DNA of 64,000 bases from Streptomyces sp. BK208 (GTDB taxonomy: Bacteria > Actinomycetota > Actinomycetes > Streptomycetales > Streptomycetaceae). The notes under the pieces are model-generated. The model worked only from the letters and a program-made list of their open reading frames with translations, ran no database searches and was not told the DNA's origin. The stretch lies in contig NZ_SOAV01000004.1 in the NCBI RefSeq assembly GCF_004364245.1, positions 310,001 to 374,000 on the forward strand. The letters run 5' to 3'. A program made the translations under genes and the position numbers. Of this stretch, positions 7,541 to 16,069 are shown one piece after another (position 1 is the stretch's first letter; each line of letters begins with the position of its first letter).

Positions 7541-10176
7541 GCGGGGTCTCCTTCGGTGCTGTGGCCGGCCGGCGGGGCCGTTCGGCCGGGGTGACGGCCG
7601 CCGCCTCGCGACCACCCGTCGCGGTAGGCGGTCATGCGGTCCCGTACGGCTTCGGGGGTGCGTTCCTCGTCCTCATGCGGCCGGCCGGGCGGGGCCGGTT
7701 CCACGGGACCGGCTTCGCGCAGTTGGGGGGCGAGGCTGGCCTGCCGTACCCGCCGGGGAAGCTCGCCGGACTCCCCCGCCGGTCGCGGCGCTCGAGGGTC
7801 GTCGCTCTTCGCGGGATCGTCGTCGGCGCCGGGACGGCTGGTGGCGTCGCGGGGCTCGGGAGTGTCGGACGGTCGGTGCAGTGGCAGCGCGGGCGCGCCC
7901 GGAGGCCGACCCGGCTCCGGCGCGGTGGCGGGCGTCGCCGCCGGTACGGCGGATGTCAGCGCGGGCCGGTCGACCGGAGCGGGAACCGGCTCCTGCCACC
8001 CGGTGGCGACGGTCACGCGCGTGTACGGCTGTTCCTGGGCCCCGGCCGCCTCGTGTGCCGCCGCGCCAGGACTCGCCACCGTCTCGCCGTGCAGGAGGCC
8101 GGTGGGCAGCAGGACGACGGCGGTGGTGCCGCCGTAGGGGGATGCCTTGAGATGCACCCTGATGTCCTGCCGGGCGGCCAGCCGGCTGACGACGAACAGG
8201 CCGAGCCGGTCGCTGTCGAACAGGTCGAGCGTCTCGGAGCGGGCGATGCGGTGGTTGGCCTCGGCGAGGGTGTCCTTGCCCATGCCGAGTCCGCGGTCCT
8301 CGACCTCGATCGCGTAGCCGTTGCCGACGGGTTCGCCGGTGACGCGCACGCGCGTGTGGGGTGGTGAGAACTGGGCGGCGTTCTCGATGATCTCGGCCAG
8401 GAGGTGGATGACGTCGGCGACGGCCGCGCCGGTGACGTGCGCCTCGGGAAGGTGTCGAACCTCCACCCGCGCGTAGTCCTCCACTTCGGACACGGCGGCA
8501 CGGACCACGTCGGTCAGGGAGACCGGCATGCGCCAGGCCCGGCCGGGCGCGGCGCCGGAGAGGATGATCAGGCTTTCGGCGTGGCGCCGCATGCGGGTGG
8601 TGAGGTGGTCGAGGCGGAAGAGGTCACCGAGTTCGTTCGGATCGTCGGAGCGGCGTTCCATGCTGTCCAGCAGGCTCAGTTGGCGGTGGACGAGGATCTG
8701 GCTGCGGCGGGCGAGGTTGACGAAGACCCCGGCGATGCCGTCGGCGAGTTCGGCGCGTTCCACCGCCGCGCGCAGGGCGGCCCGGTGCACGGTGCCCAGC
8801 GCCTCCGCGACCTGCCCGGCCTCGTCCTCGGCGGGGGGCCGCGGCGGCGCCTCGGACCGGATGTCGATCTCCTCTCCGGCGCGCAGTCGGCGCATGGCCT
8901 CGGGGAGTTTGTGCCGGGCGATCTCCAAGGCGCTGTTGCGCAGGCTCACCAGCTCGACCACCAGGTCACGGCCGATGCGGACGGAGATGACCAGGGACGT
9001 GGCGACGGCGAGGAGGCCGAACAGGACCGCGGCCCCGGCCGGGGTGAGCACACCGCGGGTGAACGGGTCGGCCCGGTCGGCGGCCGAGCGTCCGGCGTCC
9101 TGCTCGATCGCCCGCATGCCGTCCCGCACGCGCGCGTGGGCGCCGTCCCAGGTGGAGCGGGGCACCGTCGCCTCGACGGCCTGTCCTCGCGAAGCGCCGT
9201 CGAGCAACCGCTCCTCCGCGGCGCCCAGCGTGGTGTACGCGCTGCCGTCCGCCAGTTGCTGCCAGGCGGCGCGCTCGGCGCCGCGCAGGTCCACGACGGC
9301 GGACTCGATCAGCGCCCGGCGGGTGTCGACGGCTCCGGTGAACAGGCGCAGCCGCTCACCGGCGAGCCCGCCGGAGAGCCGGGCACCGGCCAGCAGGGCG
9401 TCCTCCTGGGCGAGTGCCTCGCCCGCGCGGGCGAATTCGACCAGCACGCGCGCGTCGGATCCCGGATCGGCGGCCTGGACTCCGCTCAGCGCGCCGCCCA
9501 CGGGGAAGGCCGCCGAGATGGCCGCCGTGTACCGGCGGTAGGCCTCCTCCCAGTCCGCGCGGTGGTCGAGTACGGCGGTGCGCAGCGGGCCCAGCCTCTC
9601 CGCGCCGGTGACGAACGCCTCGAGCCGTCGGGCCACCGCGGCCGGCAGTTCCTCGCTGTCGGCCACGGTGTGACGGTCGCCCAGCCGCAACTCCGCCACC
9701 GCGCGGTCGGTGCGCGCGGACCGTTCCCGGTAGTCGGCAGCGGGACTCGACGAGGGATCGGTGGCGTGGCGGACGGCCGCGGACCGCTCGGCCTGCAGGG
9801 CGGCGACGGCGGCGCCGACCGGGGCGCGGACACGGGCGTCCACGCGTTGCACCTGCCGCAGCCGTGAGACGTCCTGGGCGGTGGTGACGGTGGCGTAAGC
9901 CCACAGGGCCAGCAGGGACACGACGGGCACCATCAGGAGGCAGACGATCCTGGCGCGCACGGTGCGGGGGCGCACCCGTCCGGGCCACGCACGCCTGGTG
10001 GGTGCACCGGGCGCCGTGCCCCCGCGGCCTGCCGGGCCCTCTCCCGCAAGCTCTGCCGGGCCTTCGTCGGCGGGTGGTCCGGCGTGGGCGCGACGACCGC
10101 GTGCGGACGGCTGCGCCGGCGTGGCGCCGTCCGATCCGGACGTGGTGCGGGCGGAGTTGCTACGGGTCGGGCGCAT
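7537..10176 (-). CDS. Conservon sensor histidine kinase (CvnA-like, NIT-type sensor)
   Basis: An 879-residue membrane kinase. A Pro/Ala-rich cytoplasmic start is followed by a transmembrane helix near residues 77-95 (VCLLMVPVVSLLALWAY), a roughly 280-residue extracellular domain resembling nitrate/nitrite sensors (LQAERSAAVRHATD), and a second helix near 380-400. Then come a HAMP-like linker, a dimerisation helix with LFRLDHLTTRMRRHAESL, and an HATPase domain (IIENAAQFSPPHTRV near 596, DRGLGMGKD, LGLFVVSRLAARQ). A long proline-rich tail ends the protein. The start ATG at 10176 follows GAGGAGG; the longer open frame upstream is the antisense of other sequence. Confidence 0.9.
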   Translation of the reverse strand: MRPTRSNSARTTSGSDGATPAQPSARGRRAHAGPPADEGPAELAGEGPAGRGGTAPGAPTRRAWPGRVRPRTVRARIVCLLMVPVVSLLALWAYATVTTAQDVSRLRQVQRVDARVRAPVGAAVAALQAERSAAVRHATDPSSSPAADYRERSARTDRAVAELRLGDRHTVADSEELPAAVARRLEAFVTGAERLGPLRTAVLDHRADWEEAYRRYTAAISAAFPVGGALSGVQAADPGSDARVLVEFARAGEALAQEDALLAGARLSGGLAGERLRLFTGAVDTRRALIESAVVDLRGAERAAWQQLADGSAYTTLGAAEERLLDGASRGQAVEATVPRSTWDGAHARVRDGMRAIEQDAGRSAADRADPFTRGVLTPAGAAVLFGLLAVATSLVISVRIGRDLVVELVSLRNSALEIARHKLPEAMRRLRAGEEIDIRSEAPPRPPAEDEAGQVAEALGTVHRAALRAAVERAELADGIAGVFVNLARRSQILVHRQLSLLDSMERRSDDPNELGDLFRLDHLTTRMRRHAESLIILSGAAPGRAWRMPVSLTDVVRAAVSEVEDYARVEVRHLPEAHVTGAAVADVIHLLAEIIENAAQFSPPHTRVRVTGEPVGNGYAIEVEDRGLGMGKDTLAEANHRIARSETLDLFDSDRLGLFVVSRLAARQDIRVHLKASPYGGTTAVVLLPTGLLHGETVASPGAAAHEAAGAQEQPYTRVTVATGWQEPVPAPVDRPALTSAVPAATPATAPEPGRPPGAPALPLHRPSDTPEPRDATSRPGADDDPAKSDDPRAPRPAGESGELPRRVRQASLAPQLREAGPVEPAPPGRPHEDEERTPEAVRDRMTAYRDGWSRGGGRHPGRTAPPAGHSTEGDPA

Positions 10177-10238
10177 GGCCTCCTCGCTCGGGCCGGGATC
10201 GGTGCGTTGTCGCGGGATCCTCCCGCCCTGGGACGTCG

Positions 10239-11015
10239 TCACGGGGCGGTGCTCCCGGCCGGGCGCTGCCGGGCCGAGGCGGACGCCTCGCGCTCCCCGG
10301 CCGTCGGCGACAGCGCGACGAAGGCCGACGTCAGGAAGAGGTACGACCCGAGGCCGACGGCGAGCGGGAAGATGAACTGCATGGCCGTGGCCCCCGGCAG
10401 CGTCTCCCCCGAGGGCGTGACCCGCACGCTCACCGCGAACATGCCGGTGTAGTGCATGCTGCTCACCGCCGCTCCCATGATCAGCGAGGCGAGGGCGACC
10501 GCGAGAGGCGATTCGGTGTTCAGCGCCGCCCACAGGGCCGCGGTGGCGGCTGCGACGGCTATGAGCACGGAAAGCGCGACGCGCACCGGGTCGTAGCTCA
10601 CCTCGCCGTGCAGCCGCATGGCGGCCATGCCGAGATAGTGCATGCTCGCCACGCCGATCCCCGTGGTGAGACCACCGAGCAGGAGGGCTCGCGCACGGTG
10701 GCGGCCGTAGCCGACGGCGAAGACGCCGACGCAGACGACGAGCACGGCGACGAGCAGACTCACCAGGGTGAGCGGCACGTCGTACCGGATGTCGGTGCCG
10801 TCCACGCGGAAGCCGAGCATGGCCACGAAGTGCATGGTCCAGATGCCCGTGCCGATCGACGAGGCCGCCGTCAGGAGCCAGTTGCGGCGGACGCGCCCGG
10901 CGGCGGCCAGGGCGCGCACGGTGCAGCGCAGTCCGAGGGCGGCGCCGATACAGGCCATCGCGTACGACAGCGCGGGGGTCAGCCAGCCGAGGGCGGCGTG
11001 GTCCAGGTGTCCCAT
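10239..11015 (-). CDS. MHYT-domain membrane sensor protein
   Basis: A 258-residue integral membrane protein of about seven helices with three MHYT repeats: MHFVAM (61-66), MHYLGM (125-130) and MHYTGM (187-192). These repeats are predicted to bind metal (probably copper) and to sense gases such as O2, CO or NO. It lacks attached GGDEF or kinase domains and ends in a short hydrophilic tail. It is encoded 62 bp upstream of the conservon kinase on the same strand, so it could feed signals into that kinase; this is inference from position. Confidence 0.88.
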   Translation of the reverse strand: MGHLDHAALGWLTPALSYAMACIGAALGLRCTVRALAAAGRVRRNWLLTAASSIGTGIWTMHFVAMLGFRVDGTDIRYDVPLTLVSLLVAVLVVCVGVFAVGYGRHRARALLLGGLTTGIGVASMHYLGMAAMRLHGEVSYDPVRVALSVLIAVAAATAALWAALNTESPLAVALASLIMGAAVSSMHYTGMFAVSVRVTPSGETLPGATAMQFIFPLAVGLGSYLFLTSAFVALSPTAGEREASASARQRPAGSTAP

Positions 11016-11068
11016 GGCCCCGGGACGCTAGTCCCGGACCGGGCGCACCACGGGGGCGCATTTCGAAA

Positions 11069-11087
11069 GGTGTTGTTATCTGACACC
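11069..11087. promoter_or_regulatory. Inverted repeat upstream of the MHYT gene
   Basis: GGTGT (11069-11073) and ACACC (11083-11087) flank an AT-richer centre in the 152-bp region between the MHYT and methyltransferase genes. It could be an operator or promoter element for either divergent gene; the short arms keep the call weak. Confidence 0.25.
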
Positions 11088-11167
11088 GAGAAGCGCTGGA
11101 ACGATCGCGTCACGCTCGAACGTGTGCGCCGCGGCGCCGTCCGTGCCCTTGGGGGATCATGCGAGGC

Positions 11168-11767
11168 ATGAGCGACGACCACACGCACGTTCAGGAATTC
11201 TTCGGCTCCCGGGCCGCCGACTGGGACCGCCGGTTCCCCGACGACGGTCCGGCCTACGCGGCCGCGGTCGCCGGTCTGGGGCTCGGTGAGGGTGATCGCG
11301 TGCTCGACGCGGGATGCGGCACCGGACGTGCCCTGCCGCCGTTGCGCGCCGCCGTGGGACCGTCGGGGCTGGTCGTCGGGGCCGATCTGACCCCCGCGAT
11401 GCTCCAGGCCGCCGTCCGGGCCGGAAGGGACGGTGACGGGCGTCTCGTGCTGGCGGACGCGGCCGCGCTGCCGCTGCGTTCGGGGTCGCTCGACGCGGTG
11501 TTCGCCGCGGGCCTCATCGCTCACCTGCCCGATCCGGAAGCCAACCTGCGGGAGTTGGCCCGCGTGGTGCGCCCCGGCGGCCTGCTGGCGCTGTTCCACC
11601 CGATCGGCCGGGCGGCGCTCGCGGCCCGGCAGGGGCGGCGCCTCACACCGGACGACCTGCGCGCCGAACACAATCTCCGTCCGCTGCTGGCCGGTTCGGG
11701 GTGGGAGGTGACGGCCTACGTCGACGAGGACGCCCGGTTCCTGGTCCGGGCGACCCGCGCGTCCTGA
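11168..11767 (+). CDS. Class I SAM-dependent methyltransferase
   Basis: A 199-residue Rossmann-fold methyltransferase. Motif I VLDAGCGTGRALPPL, GADLTPAMLQAA (acidic end of beta-2), ADAAALPLRSGSLDAVFAAGLIAHLPD (motif II region) and LARVVRPGGLLALF are clear. The substrate is unknown. Two in-frame ATGs exist (11159 and 11168); GGGGG stands 3 bp before the first and 12 bp before the second, and I prefer MSDDHTHVQEFFG. It converges with the hydrolase gene, with a 1-bp gap between stops. Confidence 0.85.
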   Translation: MSDDHTHVQEFFGSRAADWDRRFPDDGPAYAAAVAGLGLGEGDRVLDAGCGTGRALPPLRAAVGPSGLVVGADLTPAMLQAAVRAGRDGDGRLVLADAAALPLRSGSLDAVFAAGLIAHLPDPEANLRELARVVRPGGLLALFHPIGRAALAARQGRRLTPDDLRAEHNLRPLLAGSGWEVTAYVDEDARFLVRATRAS

Positions 11768-11768
11768 G

Positions 11769-12524
11769 TCAGCGCGGCCCTGCGACCACCGCCGCGAACG
11801 CGTCCGGGCGGTCGAGCATGACGTTGTGCCCGGCCCCCGGCACCGTCGTCACGCGCACGCCCGCGGCCTCCAAAGCCTCCCGGCCCTCCACCTCACCGCT
11901 GCGCTCGCCCTGGATGTACACGCGCTCGATCGCAAGTCCTTCCAGGAGGGCGCGCGGGGCAGGATCCGACCCTCGGCAGAGTCCGACGGCGGAGCGGTGC
12001 AGGGCGCGGGGATCGGTGAGCCGCATCGTCGCCGCCCACTGGGGGCCGACTTGCCCCAGCATGCGCGCGTGGCCACCGTCGACGAAGTCGTCCTCCTCGT
12101 ACGAAGCGATGATGCTGCTGCCGGCGGTCGGCGGCGGGGACGCGTCGAGGTTGGCCTCCGTGAGGACAAGGCGGGAGACGAGTAGCGGTCGCCGGTGGGC
12201 GAGGAGGACGGCGACGGCGCCACCCATGCTGTGCGCGACCAGTTCGACGCCGGTCAGTCCGGTCGCGTCCAGCACGGCGGCCAGCGCGTCGGCGTGGTCG
12301 GTGAGCGTGTAGCCGAAGTCCTCGGGACGGTCGCTGATGCCGTGGCCTGGCAGGTCGACGAAGAGACTGCGGCGGCCCGCCAGTTCGGCCCGGGCCGCGA
12401 TGTGGGCGTGGTAGACGGAAGAGACCGAGCCGAGCCCGTGCACGTACACCCGCGCGGGCTCCTCCCCGGGCGTCTCCGTCCAGCGGACCACACTTCCCCT
12501 GCCGTCGAAGCGCACCTCGTTCAT
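11769..12524 (-). CDS. Alpha/beta hydrolase
   Basis: A 251-residue alpha/beta hydrolase. It has an oxyanion region VYVHGLGSVSS, LFVDLPGHGISDRP, nucleophile elbow VAHSMGG (Ser99) and the catalytic His in PGAGHNVMLDRPDAF. The substrate is not predictable. The start ATG follows GGGGGAC; the frame is open upstream over a region that belongs to the divergent PadR promoter. The divergent arrangement suggests PadR may control it. Confidence 0.82.
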   Translation of the reverse strand: MNEVRFDGRGSVVRWTETPGEEPARVYVHGLGSVSSVYHAHIAARAELAGRRSLFVDLPGHGISDRPEDFGYTLTDHADALAAVLDATGLTGVELVAHSMGGAVAVLLAHRRPLLVSRLVLTEANLDASPPPTAGSSIIASYEEDDFVDGGHARMLGQVGPQWAATMRLTDPRALHRSAVGLCRGSDPAPRALLEGLAIERVYIQGERSGEVEGREALEAAGVRVTTVPGAGHNVMLDRPDAFAAVVAGPR

Positions 12525-12585
12525 ACCGTCCCCCTGTGCCCAGTCTCGTTCTGTGCCCTGTCCCGCTGTTCCTGCCCGCCGACAA

Positions 12586-12619
12586 TACATCGTGGCCGAT
12601 ATATTGAGCGGCCGATGTA
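12586..12619. promoter_or_regulatory. Candidate PadR operator
   Basis: Inverted arms TACATCG (12586-12592) and CGATGTA (12613-12619) enclose GGCC...GGCC and an AT-rich GATATATTGA centre. It lies between the divergent hydrolase and padR genes, 45 bp before the padR ATG. PadR regulators commonly bind ATGT/ACAT-type inverted repeats near their own gene, which this resembles. Confidence 0.5.
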
Positions 12620-12663
12620 CTCCGGTCGCATCAGACGGAAGGGATGGGGACGATAATGCCGAC

Positions 12664-13188
12664 ATGCTGGAGCTCGCCATCCTCGGTTTCCTCTACGACG
12701 CCCCGTTGCACGGCTACGAGCTGCGCAAGCGCATCACCGCACTGACAGGACACGTGCGTCCGGTCGCCGAGAGCACGCTCTACCCCGCCATCAAACGTCT
12801 GGAGAAGGCGGGTCTCCTGGCGCGCACCACGCAGCCCGGGTCCGTGGCCGCGCCGCGTCACGTTCTGATCCTCACCGAGGCGGGCCGGCGGGAGCTGCGT
12901 CGACGGCTCGCGGAGCCCGTCCAGCGCGACATCACCGACGAGAACCGCTGGTTCACCGTGCTCGCCTTCCTCCGGCACCTGGACGACGCCGCAGCCCAGG
13001 CCGCCGTGCTGCGCCGCCGGCTGGCCTTCCTGGAGGAGCCCGCGAGCTTCTTCTACGACGGGGACCGGCCGCTGGGTGCCGAAGAGCTGGAGGACCCCTT
13101 CCGACGTGGCGTGCTGGTCGTCGCCCGGGCCACCTCGCGGGCCGAACTCAGCTGGCTGCGGGAGACGATCGCCTCACTCGACGGCTGA
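12664..13188 (+). CDS. PadR family transcriptional regulator
   Basis: A 174-residue regulator. The N-terminal winged helix is canonical PadR: MLELAILGFLYDAPLHGYEL, then STLYPAIKRLEKAGLL and VLILTEAGRRELRRRL. The C-terminal helical Vir-like dimerisation domain follows (FTVLAFLRHLDDAAAQAAVL). The ATG at 12664 aligns with the family start; the frame is open upstream through the promoter. Its last 15 bp overlap the convergent MpaB-type gene. It probably represses itself and the divergent hydrolase. Confidence 0.88.
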   Translation: MLELAILGFLYDAPLHGYELRKRITALTGHVRPVAESTLYPAIKRLEKAGLLARTTQPGSVAAPRHVLILTEAGRRELRRRLAEPVQRDITDENRWFTVLAFLRHLDDAAAQAAVLRRRLAFLEEPASFFYDGDRPLGAEELEDPFRRGVLVVARATSRAELSWLRETIASLDG

Positions 13189-14073
13189 CGTGTCGATGCC
13201 GCGGACCGGACAGCCCCGGACGCCGGGGACCGGACGAGTGCCCAGCTCCGCCAGCCGGTAGCCGTTGGGGTAGCCCTTGATCTCCCTGTTCTGACGGGCA
13301 TGGTGCGGAGCGCGCCTGGGTGGCAGCAGGCGGACCGCGCGCCCGCGCAGTCTGACGGCCCGGCGCACGACCGCCCGCGTGACGGGGCTCGGCGGAGCGT
13401 AGCCGAAGGCCCGCAGGAGGGAATCGTCGAGCAGGGCGAGGGTCCCCGTTCGCAGCAGCGGGGCGAGGGGGCGGGGATACCAGGAGGCCATGAGGTCGAG
13501 GGTGGCGTCCGAGACGCGGCGTCCGCCCTCGTCCGGGGCGAAGTGCGCCTTCTCGTAGGCGTCGAGACAGGTTTCGAATTCCTCGTAGGAGCCGGGAAGG
13601 TCCCTGATGCCCATGTGCCGTCCGAGCGTGCGGTAGTGGACGGCGGAGGCGACGGCCTCGTGGCGCGACATCCTGCGCCACCCGTAGGCGTCGATCCAGC
13701 GTTTGGGGATGACGACGAACGTGCACAGGACGTACCGCATGTCTTCGTTGCTGATGTCGTAGCTGCGGTGCATCCGGTTGATGCGCCGGATCGCCGTGCG
13801 GCCCTGCTCACTGTCGAAGCCGTGCTCGACGACGGCGTCGAGCAACAGCGCCGTGTCGTCGTACCGCTTCTGCGGCCGCTCGGTGAACTCCGCCGTCTCG
13901 GCGAGCAGTCGGCCGATGCTCGGCACGGCGTAGGTGCGGTAGAGCGCCAGTTCCAGGGCGCGGGCGAAATCCCAGGGGAACTCGTAGGCCGAGGACAGCC
14001 GGTAGATCTCCGAGGCGTCCGCGTGCGGGTCCATGCTCCTGATCCGTGCGAGTACTCCGAAGCGCCGCGTCAC
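13174..14073 (-). CDS. Oxygenase MpaB family / DUF2236 protein
   Basis: A 299-residue DUF2236 (latex-clearing/MpaB-like) protein, a family of heme-dependent oxygenases. Family blocks include YEFPWDFARALELALYRTYA, RMHRSYDISNEDMRYVL, FVVIPKRWIDAYGWR and HYRTLGRHMGI. The GTG at 14073 follows AAGGGGG with 6-bp spacing and starts VTRRFGVLARI; the longer frame begins at another GTG (14130) without a Shine-Dalgarno. It converges with padR with a 15-bp overlap of the 3' ends. The substrate is unknown. Confidence 0.8.
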   Translation of the reverse strand: MTRRFGVLARIRSMDPHADASEIYRLSSAYEFPWDFARALELALYRTYAVPSIGRLLAETAEFTERPQKRYDDTALLLDAVVEHGFDSEQGRTAIRRINRMHRSYDISNEDMRYVLCTFVVIPKRWIDAYGWRRMSRHEAVASAVHYRTLGRHMGIRDLPGSYEEFETCLDAYEKAHFAPDEGGRRVSDATLDLMASWYPRPLAPLLRTGTLALLDDSLLRAFGYAPPSPVTRAVVRRAVRLRGRAVRLLPPRRAPHHARQNREIKGYPNGYRLAELGTRPVPGVRGCPVRGIDTSAVE

Positions 14074-14159
14074 GGCCGCCCCCTTCTGCCGTCGGGCCTT
14101 CAACTCTACGTTGGACAGCGGAAGACGCACCGTCGAACCGAGCGATCACAAGGGATTGG

Positions 14160-14477
14160 GTGGTCCACTTGTTCAGCAGGATCCTTGAGGCCTGGGACAG
14201 ATCTCGCACCGCTCGGCGCACGGAAGCGGCACAGGGCGGGAGGGCGGGCGACGGGTCACGCTCGCACAACCTCTTCGAGGCCGCTGCCGCCTACGTCGCG
14301 GCGTGCGTGGACGACGACCAGGACCGGATCGACGAGGCGGCGGGCCGCGTCTCGCCGGAGGCCCTCTCGTTCGGGGTGAACGAACTGGCGTGCCGGGCCG
14401 TGATCGCGCTCGCGCGCGAACGGGACCAGTCCCCGGAGACGGTGGCTCGCGCGCTTCTCGGTCTGCCCGCGAACTGA
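14160..14477 (+). CDS. Small hypothetical protein
   Basis: A 105-residue cytoplasmic protein with no recognised domain. The C-terminal two thirds look structured (HNLFEAAAAYVAACVDDDQDR, then FGVNELACRAVIALARERDQ), mostly alpha-helical and acidic. The GTG start at 14160 sits 4 bp after AAGGGA. It is divergent from the MpaB-type gene (87 bp between starts). Confidence 0.55.
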   Translation: MVHLFSRILEAWDRSRTARRTEAAQGGRAGDGSRSHNLFEAAAAYVAACVDDDQDRIDEAAGRVSPEALSFGVNELACRAVIALARERDQSPETVARALLGLPAN

Positions 14478-14618
14478 GCGTGGCAGGCCGGTGGCCGGTG
14501 GTCGATTCGCCCCCGTCCAACCGGAAAACTGCAGCTCGCGTGCGTCTGGGCGTCGTGACAAGGGCTTCCCGGGCACACTAGGGTGCCCGCCATTGGACGA
14601 ACCGATGGGGAGGCTGGG

Positions 14619-15536
14619 ATGGCAGGGACGGACGAGGACGCCGTCGCCGCCGCGGACGATGCGCTCTATGTGCTCACGGCGGTGCTGCTGACGCCGGCGA
14701 AGTTCCCGAGTGTGCTGGGCGACGACTATCCGGAGGCGTGCGCCGCGCTCGGGCTGCCACCGCTGGCCGACGGCTACGGCCTGGTGCTCGGCCAGGACGG
14801 TGACGGCGCCCGGTGGACCGTCGTCGTCGACGACGTCTCGCTCGTCGCTGTCGCCGTGGCGTCGTGGGACTGCGGCATGGAGTACGACCTGTCGCCGGAC
14901 GAGCGCACGGTCGTCACCGCGCTGCCGGGCTGGCCGCTCGCGGTCGCGGTGGCGGCACCTGGCGTGCCCCTGCCGCACGATCCGGGCCCCGAGTCCGCCG
15001 ACCAGCCCGCCCTGTGCCCGCCGGACACCACTGTCTGGGGGCCGGCTCAGCGGCGTCTGGGGGCCGACGAGATCGCCCTGCAGTGGACCCAGTGGCGGGA
15101 GCAGATCGACGACGCCGAATTCCCGGCGCCGGACGGCGGTGCCGGTTCCGCGGGCGGTGCCGGTGGTGAGGACGGGCGAGCCGGGGCAAGCGGCGGCGCG
15201 GGCGCACAGGCCGACGCCACGGACGGGGCCGACGGCACGGGCGATCGGGCCGACGCGGAATCCAGCGGGCACAGCGGCGTCCGGCGGGTGCTGGCGGAGG
15301 CCCGCGCCTACGTCGACACGCCGCCGCCGCTCGGCCGGGTCCGCTCGTCGTTCGCCCCGGGAGACGCGCGGACGCTGCGTGCGGACGGTCCCGGCTGGTC
15401 GCTCGTCGCCAGGACCGACGACATCGCCTTCATCCTGCTCGACGACGAGCCCGGCGAGGTCCTCCCGGTGGGACGGGGACCGTCTCTGCCGGGTCTCCTC
15501 GAAGCGCTCGACAAGATGGCCGTGCGTCCGAGCTGA
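14619..15536 (+). CDS. Hypothetical protein with Gly/Ala-rich linker
   Basis: A 305-residue protein of unknown function. The N-terminal part (residues about 1-170) and C-terminal part (about 225-305) look globular and are joined by a low-complexity Gly/Ala/Asp linker near 175-215. It contains WDCGMEYDLSPDERTVVTALPGW and LVARTDDIAFILLDDE. No signal peptide or membrane helix is seen. The start ATG follows GGGGAGG; an upstream in-frame ATG at 14583 has no Shine-Dalgarno. Confidence 0.6.
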   Translation: MAGTDEDAVAAADDALYVLTAVLLTPAKFPSVLGDDYPEACAALGLPPLADGYGLVLGQDGDGARWTVVVDDVSLVAVAVASWDCGMEYDLSPDERTVVTALPGWPLAVAVAAPGVPLPHDPGPESADQPALCPPDTTVWGPAQRRLGADEIALQWTQWREQIDDAEFPAPDGGAGSAGGAGGEDGRAGASGGAGAQADATDGADGTGDRADAESSGHSGVRRVLAEARAYVDTPPPLGRVRSSFAPGDARTLRADGPGWSLVARTDDIAFILLDDEPGEVLPVGRGPSLPGLLEALDKMAVRPS

Positions 15537-15537
15537 C

Positions 15538-15558
15538 CGGGCGCACGAAAGGCGCCCG
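15538..15558. terminator. Short hairpin after the hypothetical gene
   Basis: CGGGCGC (15538-15544), loop, GCGCCCG (15552-15558), directly after the stop at 15536 and before the convergent small membrane gene. The stem is perfect but only 7 bp. Confidence 0.4.
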
Positions 15559-15603
15559 CTCCCGGAAGCAGGAGGAACCACGGGTCGTCGCGGCGTCAGC
15601 GCC

Positions 15604-15786
15604 TCAACGGCCTATCTCCTTGCGCGAGACGCGCCGCAGCCTGCGCCGCTGCGACGGATCGAGCGCGAGGTAGGCGGCGGCCGGGACCCCCAGAACGATC
15701 AGCAGGGCGGCCCACCAGGGCAGCCAGATCAGCAGGATGAGTCCGGCCGCCACACCGCCCGCTGCGACCTTGGCGTTGTTCGACAT
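15604..15786 (-). CDS. Small membrane protein
   Basis: A 60-residue protein that is almost entirely hydrophobic between residues 7 and 43 (AAGGVAAGLILLIWLPWW then AALLIVLGVPAAAYLALDP), fitting one or two short transmembrane helices, and ends in an Arg/Lys-rich cytoplasmic tail. A strong AAGGAGG precedes the ATG, supporting a real gene. Function unknown. Confidence 0.7.
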   Translation of the reverse strand: MSNNAKVAAGGVAAGLILLIWLPWWAALLIVLGVPAAAYLALDPSQRRRLRRVSRKEIGR

Positions 15787-16069
15787 GGTGTCGCCTCCTT
15801 CGCGGCCACTGCCGCTCTCTGTATCGAAAACGGGCCCGCGCTCCCGGCAGTTCCGTACCGTGACCCTGAGAACACCCTGAGAACCGACCCCTACGTGACC
15901 TGAAGGCCCCGCCGGAGTCCGGATGACCGGGCACCGGCGACGGACAGGCGTCGAGGGAACACCTCCCCATCTGAACAGTGACTCATGCCACAGCGAGATC
16001 GCACCTCAGGATGCCAGCGATGGGGTATCATCGGCCGCCGCATCCTGACTAGTCAAATTTGAGGAATAC
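15787..16069. other. Intergenic region upstream of the SNF2 gene
   Basis: About 280 bp without a convincing gene. It holds two direct copies of CCCTGAGAAC (15864-15873 and 15875-15884, 11-bp period) and an AT-rich patch ACTAGTCAAATTTGAGG at 16048-16064 that contains the ribosome binding site of the SNF2 gene. Possibly the divergent promoter region. Confidence 0.4.

Noticed and set aside
10002..11171. Plus-strand open frame across the kinase start and MHYT gene
   Set aside because: Antisense to two well-supported membrane proteins; no domain.
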